Of a DNA stretch of 64,000 nt, positions 59,387 through 64,000 are shown piece after piece. This DNA is from an uncultured Collinsella sp. (lineage in GTDB: Bacteria > Actinomycetota > Coriobacteriia > Coriobacteriales > Coriobacteriaceae). Below the pieces are notes generated by a model, which was not told where the DNA came from, did no database searches, and was given only the letters and a program-made list of their open reading frames with translations. The first letter of the stretch is position 1; each line of letters begins with the position of its first letter. The translations under genes and the position numbers were made by a program. Location: the NCBI GenBank assembly GCA_958415525.1, contig CATYZE010000009.1, positions 1 through 64,000 of the forward strand, given 5' to 3'.

Positions 59387-60532
59387 ATGGACCTTGCCGA
59401 TATTCGCCAGGCCATCGATGGCATCGACACCACGCTCCTCAACAGCTTTGTCGAGCGCATGGACATTGCCACCGAGGTCGCCAAGTCCAAAATCGAGATG
59501 GGCAAGGCCGTCTTCGACCCCGCCCGCGAGCGCTCCAAGCTCAATAACCTCGCCAGCCGCGCGCCCGAGCGCTACGAGGCCCAGACCATCACCCTGTTCC
59601 GCTTGCTCATGAGCATGAGCAAGGCCGAGCAGCAGCGCTACATCAACGAGCTCAAGGGCATCACGGTGTCGCAAAAAGCCCACGCTACGGCCGCACCCCT
59701 CGACACGCCCTTCCCCCAGACTGCCACGGTCGCCTGTCAGGGCGTTGAGGGCGCCTACAGTCAGATCGCCGCATGCAAGCTCTTCGATGTGCCCGATATC
59801 GCGTTCTTCGAGACCTTCGAGGGCGTCATGCGCGCCGTGCGCGACGGCTTCTGCGAGTTTGGCGTGCTGCCGATCGAGAACTCCACCGCCGGCTCGGTCA
59901 ACGCCGTCTACGACCTGCTCGCCCAGTTCGACTTCCACATCGTGCGCTCGCTGCGCCTCAAAATCGACCACAACCTGCTCGTCAAACCCGGCATCAAGCT
60001 GCAGGACGTGCGCGAGGTCTACAGCCACGGCCAGGCCATCGCCCAGTGCGCCGGCTTTATCGAGGCGCACGACCTACACGCCATCAAGTACCCCAACACG
60101 GCCATGTCGGCCGAGATGGTTGCCAACTCCGACCGCACAGATGTCGCCGCCATCGCCTCGCGCAGCTGCGCGGCACTCTACGGCTTGGAGGTGCTGGAGC
60201 CCAACATCCAGGACTCGGACAACAACTACACGCGCTTTGTCGTCATTAGCCGCGAGCCGCGCGTCTACCCCGGCGCCAACCGCACCTCGCTCATGATCAC
60301 TACAACCAACGAGCCGGGAGCCCTCTACCGCGTGCTCGAGCGCTTCTACGCGCTCAACATCAATCTTATCAAGCTCGAGAGCCGCCCCATCCCCGGCCAC
60401 GATTTTGAGTTTATGTTCTACTTTGACCTGGACTGTCCCTTTGGCAGCAAGGCCCTCGACGACCTGCTCGATTCCATCGATGACGTGTGCGAGAGCTTTA
60501 CCTACTTTGGCAGCTACACGGAGGTGCTCTAG
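59387..60532 (+). CDS. pheA: Chorismate mutase / prephenate dehydratase (P-protein)
   Basis: Bifunctional enzyme of the phenylalanine branch. Chorismate mutase helices span about 1-85 (IRQAIDGIDTTLLNSFVERM, AREREKLN-like AREREK replaced by ARERSKLN), the dehydratase about 110-285 (ACQGVEGAYSQIA, GVLPIENSTAGSVNAVYD, SDNNYTRFVVISR) and an ACT domain about 300-381 with TTTNEPGALYRVLERFYALNINLIKLESRPI, which allows phenylalanine inhibition. ATG at 59387 has AAAGGGG upstream; GTG at 59372 precedes that site. aroE/K follows with no gap. Confidence 0.96.
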   Translation: MDLADIRQAIDGIDTTLLNSFVERMDIATEVAKSKIEMGKAVFDPARERSKLNNLASRAPERYEAQTITLFRLLMSMSKAEQQRYINELKGITVSQKAHATAAPLDTPFPQTATVACQGVEGAYSQIAACKLFDVPDIAFFETFEGVMRAVRDGFCEFGVLPIENSTAGSVNAVYDLLAQFDFHIVRSLRLKIDHNLLVKPGIKLQDVREVYSHGQAIAQCAGFIEAHDLHAIKYPNTAMSAEMVANSDRTDVAAIASRSCAALYGLEVLEPNIQDSDNNYTRFVVISREPRVYPGANRTSLMITTTNEPGALYRVLERFYALNINLIKLESRPIPGHDFEFMFYFDLDCPFGSKALDDLLDSIDDVCESFTYFGSYTEVL

Positions 60533-61783
60533 ATGACTGATACCGCCGCAACCCGCCCCTACGGCGTGCTGGGCCGCGTGCTGGGCCACAGCTACACCCC
60601 GACCATCTACAAGGAGCTCGCGGGGCTGGAGTACGTGCGCTTTGAACGCGAGCCCGAGGACCTTGCGGCCTTTATGACGGGCGAGGAGTGGGAAGGCACC
60701 AACGTGACCATCCCCTACAAGCGCGCCGTCATGGAGTACCTGGACGAGCTGAGCCCGCTCGCCGAGCGTATGGGCAACGTCAACACCATCACGCGTCTGC
60801 CCGATGGCCGTCTGCGCGGCGACAACACCGACTACTTCGGTTTTCAGTGCCTAGTCGAGGAACTGGGCGTCGAGGTCGCTGGCAAGAAGGCCCTCGTGCT
60901 CGGCGCCACCGGCGGTGCCGGCACCACGGCAAGCATGGTGCTGGGCGATCTGGGTGCCATCGTCGTGCCCGTGGGACGCACCAGCGAGGTCAACTACGGC
61001 AACATCGCCCAGCAGTCCGACGCCGCGCTGCTCGTCAACTGCACGCCCGCCGGCATGTTCCCCCACTGCCCCGACGCGCCCTGTACACTCGAGGGGCTCG
61101 ACGCGCTCGAGGGCGTCATTGACATCGTATACAACCCCGCCCGCACGGGCCTGATGCTCGAGGCAGAGCGCCGCGGTATCCCCTGCATCGGCGGTCTGCT
61201 GATGCTCGTTGCTCAGGCAGCGCAGGCCGTCGAGCGCTATACCGGCAAGGTCACCCCGCGCGAGCGCATCCTGGATGTGACGGAGCGCCTGTCCCGCCAT
61301 GAGCAGAACATCGCCCTGATTGGCATGCCCGGCTCGGGCAAAACCCGCGTGGGCGAGCAGGTGGCACAGCTCACGGGCCGTGAACACATCGACCTGGACC
61401 GCGCCCTCGAGGAACGACTGGGCATGCCCTGCGCCGACTTTATCGTCGAGCGCGGCGAGCCGGCCTTTCGCGAGCAGGAGACGGCGGCCCTGGCCGACAT
61501 CTCCAAGCGCAGCGGTCTGGTGCTTTCCACGGGCGGCGGCGTGGTCACGCGCGACGAGAACTACCCGCTACTGCACCAGAACAGCCAGATTGTGATGCTC
61601 AACCGCAAGCTCGACGAACTCGCCCACAAGGGACGCCCCATCACCGCCCGCGATGGCATCGACAAGCTGGCCGAGCAGCGCATGCCGCGCTACCGCGCCT
61701 GGGCCGACTACATCATCGACTCACGCGACTGCGCCGCCAACACCGCCCAAGCCCTCCTCGACACCCTCCCACCAGCCCTCTAA
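60533..61783 (+). CDS. aroE/aroK: Fused shikimate dehydrogenase - shikimate kinase
   Basis: One chain for two consecutive pathway steps. Residues 1-245 form shikimate dehydrogenase: YGVLGRVLGHSYTPTIYKEL, GTNVTIPYKRAVMEYLDEL with the catalytic Lys, GDNTDYFGF, and the NADP loop LVLGATGGAGTTASMVLGDLGA. Residues 255-416 form shikimate kinase: Walker A LIGMPGSGKTRVGEQVA near 262, HIDLDRALEERLG, GEPAFREQETAAL, STGGGVVTRDENY and the adenine lid GRPITARDG. Both parts look complete and the frame is continuous. No separate aroE or aroK occurs nearby. ATG follows pheA directly after GGAGG. Confidence 0.94.
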   Translation: MTDTAATRPYGVLGRVLGHSYTPTIYKELAGLEYVRFEREPEDLAAFMTGEEWEGTNVTIPYKRAVMEYLDELSPLAERMGNVNTITRLPDGRLRGDNTDYFGFQCLVEELGVEVAGKKALVLGATGGAGTTASMVLGDLGAIVVPVGRTSEVNYGNIAQQSDAALLVNCTPAGMFPHCPDAPCTLEGLDALEGVIDIVYNPARTGLMLEAERRGIPCIGGLLMLVAQAAQAVERYTGKVTPRERILDVTERLSRHEQNIALIGMPGSGKTRVGEQVAQLTGREHIDLDRALEERLGMPCADFIVERGEPAFREQETAALADISKRSGLVLSTGGGVVTRDENYPLLHQNSQIVMLNRKLDELAHKGRPITARDGIDKLAEQRMPRYRAWADYIIDSRDCAANTAQALLDTLPPAL

Positions 61784-61784
61784 C

Positions 61785-61827
61785 AAAAACCACCACAAAG
61801 GGGACAGGCACCTTTGTGGTGGTTTTT
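61785..61827 (+). terminator. REP-like terminator hairpin between aroE/K and aroQ
   Basis: A perfect 17-bp stem (61785-61801 with 61811-61827) ends in TTTTT and has the loop GGACAGGCA. The GGGGACAGGCACC string in its head resembles REP-type repeats linked to RAYT transposases. It is followed by aroQ on the same strand, so it would lower aroQ expression from the upstream promoter. Confidence 0.85.
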
Positions 61828-61868
61828 CATTCCGCCGCACCGCCCGCCCAACCGCAAAGGAAGCAACC

Positions 61869-62306
61869 ATGAAAGCACTCGTCATCAACGGCCCCAACCT
61901 CAACATGCTCGGCATTCGCGAGCCGGGCATCTACGGCAGCGACAACTACGACCGCCTGATCCAGATCTGCAAGGAGGCCGGTGCCGCGCAGGGCTTTGAC
62001 GAGGTCGAAGTCTTCCAGTCCAACCACGAGGGCAGCATCGTCGACAAGATCCAGGAGGCCTACGGCAAGGTCGACGGCATTGTCATCAACCCAGCAGCTT
62101 ACACGCACACGAGCGTCGCGATTCTCGACGCCCTCAAGGCCGTCGCCATCCCCGCCGTCGAGGTCCATATCAGCGCCGTCGAGACGCGCGAGGACTTCCG
62201 CCAGGTGAGCTATGCACGCCTGGCCTGCTTCGCCACCATCACCGGCGAAGGCCTCCAGGGCTACGCACACGCGTTGGAGCTGCTGAAAAAGCATCTCGAA
62301 AAGTAA
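61869..62306 (+). CDS. aroQ: 3-dehydroquinate dehydratase type II
   Basis: Third pathway step, trans-dehydration of 3-dehydroquinate; a dodecamer unrelated to the type I enzyme. VINGPNLNMLGIREPGIYG, FQSNHEGSIVDKIQEAYGKVDGIVINPAAYTHTSVAILDAL (described by residues 46-86), VEVHISAVETREDFRQVS are diagnostic. Length 145. ATG at 61869 follows AAAGGA. Last gene of the aro cluster. Confidence 0.97.
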   Translation: MKALVINGPNLNMLGIREPGIYGSDNYDRLIQICKEAGAAQGFDEVEVFQSNHEGSIVDKIQEAYGKVDGIVINPAAYTHTSVAILDALKAVAIPAVEVHISAVETREDFRQVSYARLACFATITGEGLQGYAHALELLKKHLEK

Positions 62307-62332
62307 GCCTGCAACACTACCGAATAAATGAC

Positions 62333-62367
62333 AGCGGGGAGGACCAACTTGGTCCTCCCCGCTTTTA
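62333..62367 (+). terminator. Terminator of aro cluster
   Basis: A perfect 15-bp inverted repeat, 62333-62347 with 62349-62363, followed by TTTTAATT on the plus strand. It lies between the converging aroQ and acyltransferase genes and may serve both. Confidence 0.92.
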
Positions 62368-62368
62368 A

Positions 62369-63355
62369 TTACGCCTTCTTGATCACGTACGCCAACCCTA
62401 TGTCGCAGGCACAGCGTACGATTGACGCGAAGAGCCACGATGCCGGCAGCGTCATAAGCAGCGGCATGGTCTGCCAGGGGATAAACCAATCGACCGCGTG
62501 GATTGCAAAGATGGCAAGACTGGCCTGTCCGCAGAACACGAGAGCTTGTTCAAAGGACCCCAAAACCGGCATGTCTTTCAACTTCTCCAGCGCCATGGAA
62601 ACCCAGCACACGCAGTAGCTGCCGGCAAGAGCGGCAACTGTCGCAACCACAAACCCATCCACGCGGCGGCTCGAAAGCTCAAGCCCACTCAGCGCGGCAA
62701 GGACAAGCCAAGCGACACCGGCTCCAATAAACAGCAGGGGCTTGCTCACGCTCGGCTCCAGCCCCCTTTGGCGCGCCGTATAGCCAACCCACATCAGCAG
62801 CAAGATATAGCAGCTCAGATCCATATCGAGCGGCAGGTAAACACCCATTAATCGAGACACGCTCAATCCGCAAAAGGCAATCGCGGCACAGACAACGCCC
62901 TGCCAAACAACCCCAATCCCGCGGCGATCAAACAGCCGCACAAGCGCATTAAACATCAGGCGCGACGTAAACAGTGCCGCCAAAAACCATGCCATTCCAA
63001 CGGCAGCAAGGCCAAGCCCAGGCACATCAACGCCCGAGGCAAACACAAGCGTCTCAAGCCCGCCCACGAGCACGGCACCCGTCAAAGGAGCGCCACTCAT
63101 CAAAAACGTCGGCACCTGCCACGCCAGCGCCAAGATCAAGTACGGCACCAGCAGGCGCGAAACGGAGCCGCCGAGCAGCTCTCCCCACGGCTTAGGCCTA
63201 AACGTATACCCGGCAAGAATAAAGAACACCGGCATGTGAAACGAGAAGATGGCATGCCGCAAAGGCGAGGGATTTGGGACGGTATGCCCCACAATGACCA
63301 GAATAATTGCAATCCCCTTTGCAATATCTATCCAGTCGAGCCTTTTACTTCCCAT
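62369..63355 (-). CDS. Membrane acyltransferase (acyltransferase 3 family)
   Basis: Integral membrane O-acyltransferase of 328 residues with about ten hydrophobic helices. The N-terminus DWIDIAKGIAIILVIVGHTVPNPSPLRHAIFSFHMPVFFILAGYTF (residues 6-51) contains the Asp-Lys-Gly start, the catalytic His in VGHT, and the HMPVFFILAG motif of the OafA/WecH group. Such enzymes acetylate or succinylate surface sugars; the substrate is unknown. ATG at 63355 has AAGGG upstream. It stands next to an ABC exporter ATPase, which fits a surface-polysaccharide role. Confidence 0.9.
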   Translation of the reverse strand: MGSKRLDWIDIAKGIAIILVIVGHTVPNPSPLRHAIFSFHMPVFFILAGYTFRPKPWGELLGGSVSRLLVPYLILALAWQVPTFLMSGAPLTGAVLVGGLETLVFASGVDVPGLGLAAVGMAWFLAALFTSRLMFNALVRLFDRRGIGVVWQGVVCAAIAFCGLSVSRLMGVYLPLDMDLSCYILLLMWVGYTARQRGLEPSVSKPLLFIGAGVAWLVLAALSGLELSSRRVDGFVVATVAALAGSYCVCWVSMALEKLKDMPVLGSFEQALVFCGQASLAIFAIHAVDWFIPWQTMPLLMTLPASWLFASIVRCACDIGLAYVIKKA

Positions 63356-63392
63356 AGCGGACCCTTCAAAACAGCAGCACACAAGATGAAAA

Positions 63393-63421
63393 AAGCCCAG
63401 ACCACCAAGCGGCCCGGGCTT
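63393..63421 (-). terminator. Terminator of tRNA-Arg(TCT)
   Basis: AAGCCC (63393-63398) pairs with GGGCTT (63416-63421); the minus-strand exit is TTTTTT (63394-63389). It also lies ahead of the acyltransferase start. Confidence 0.8.
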
Positions 63422-63430
63422 AATAAACGT

Positions 63431-63507
63431 TGGTGCTCCATGGCGGATTCGAACCGTCGACCTTGGGATTAGAAGTCCCCTGCTCTATCCAACTGAGCTA
63501 ATGGAGC
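63431..63507 (-). tRNA. tRNA-Arg(TCT)
   Basis: On the minus strand the acceptor GCTCCAT pairs with ATGGAGC, then A-CCA. The D arm is GCTC/GAGC, the anticodon loop CTTCTAA gives anticodon TCT, and the T loop TTCGAAT is intact. The CCA end is encoded. It decodes AGA, a rare codon in a GC-rich genome. Confidence 0.95.
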
Positions 63508-63561
63508 AAATAACCGCACGCCCAAGCAAGCGCAAGCCTGTCAGGCGCAAGTAATTATAAC

Positions 63562-64000
63562 CTAGTTGAACTGCTCGCGGTACGCCTTGCAGACCTCATC
63601 AACCGGGCCGTCCATGCGAAGGTCACCCTTCTCAATCCAAACAGCACGCTGGCAGATACGCTCAACCTGCTCCATGGAGTGCGAAACGAACAGAACCGTC
63701 ACGTCGCCGCTCTGGATAAAGTGCTGGATACGGTCCTCGCACTTCTGCTGGAAGAACACATCACCGACGGACAGCGTCTCGTCAACGATCAGAATATCGG
63801 GCTCGGTAATCGTCGCGATTGCAAAGGCAATACGCGCCACCATACCCGAGGAGAAGTTCTTGAGCGGCATGTCGACAAAGTTCTGCAGCTCAGCGAACTC
63901 GATAATGCCGTCAAAGTTGGCGTCGATGAACTCCTTGGTATAGCCGAGCAGGGCGCCGTTCAGATAGATGTTCTCGCGGGCTGTCAGCTCGGGGTCAAAG
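63562..64000 (-). CDS. Polysaccharide-type ABC exporter ATPase, 5' part outside window
   Basis: The reading frame runs off the right edge; 145 residues are visible. The ABC signature reads NFSSGMVARIAFAIA (SSGM for LSGG), Walker B is ILIVDETLSVGD, and the H-loop is VLFVSHSMEQVERIC. This pattern, with DETLSVGD-x-FFQQKC, is typical of the Wzt/TagH/RfbE group that exports teichoic acids or O-antigen-like polymers. There is no C-terminal carbohydrate-binding domain: the chain ends soon after the ATPase, as in TagH-short or RfbB types. The permease gene is expected upstream, outside the window. Confidence 0.92.
   Translation of the reverse strand, partial: FDPELTARENIYLNGALLGYTKEFIDANFDGIIEFAELQNFVDMPLKNFSSGMVARIAFAIATITEPDILIVDETLSVGDVFFQQKCEDRIQHFIQSGDVTVLFVSHSMEQVERICQRAVWIEKGDLRMDGPVDEVCKAYREQFN

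Overview
The window reads as a chromosomal segment of a high-GC anaerobic actinobacterium of the class Coriobacteriia, most like Collinsella. This is an inference from the GC-rich coding style, the bifunctional aldehyde/alcohol dehydrogenase, the pyruvate phosphate dikinase with its regulator, the rod-shape cluster and Firmicutes-like gene order around rpsB-tsf-pyrH-frr. No 16S gene or database search was available. About 58 protein genes and two tRNA-Arg genes are present. The coding density is high, and most genes from about 5.4 to 53.4 kb lie on the minus strand in long, tightly coupled operons.

Left part (1-5.4 kb): rpmB, a REP-associated tyrosine transposase flanked by inverted repeats, adhE and a small phosphotransferase, with plus-strand terminators. 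From 5.4 to 21 kb a minus-strand series runs yraN-comM-dprA-trmFO-xerC, rpsB-tsf, pyrH-frr-uppS-cdsA-dxr-rseP-ispG-proS (DNA uptake, tRNA methylation, translation, UMP synthesis, isoprenoid and envelope lipid precursors, site-2 protease). From 21 to 32 kb: rnhB, rplS, ppdK, glyQ-glyS-ppsR, and rpsP-khpA-rimM-trmD-lepB. dinB stands alone on the plus strand. From 33.6 to 40.4 kb: obgE-nadD-yqeK-rsfS, rplU-rpmA and a radical SAM / DUF2344 pair. From 40.4 to 53.4 kb: a DUF697-like gene, the mreB-mreC-mreD-mrdA-rodA morphogenesis cluster, a TPR membrane protein, a cyclophilin, a zinc-ribbon membrane protein and a P-type ATPase.

Right part (53.7-62.3 kb): one plus-strand cluster, aroF-tyrA-aroB-aroA-aroC-pheA-aroE/K-aroQ. 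It encodes every step from DAHP to chorismate plus both prephenate branches. A plus-strand terminator hairpin lies between its likely promoter and aroF, and two large inverted repeats lie inside the cluster. An acyltransferase, tRNA-Arg(TCT) and the 3' part of a polysaccharide-type ABC exporter ATPase close the window.

Most of the content is conserved housekeeping. The less ordinary signals are: a dispersed family of palindromic repeats sharing a GTCCCAAATGAG-like core with the transposase ends; a 36-bp perfect inverted repeat between aroC and pheA; a possible attenuator before aroF; a terminator-like hairpin inside the mreC reading frame; a winged-helix-like insertion in the site-2 protease; an xerC gene without a normal start codon; and a phased GGTAAA array upstream of ppdK. 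Many genes (at least ten) start with TTG, and several promoters share an extended -10 of the form TGCTAnnnT.
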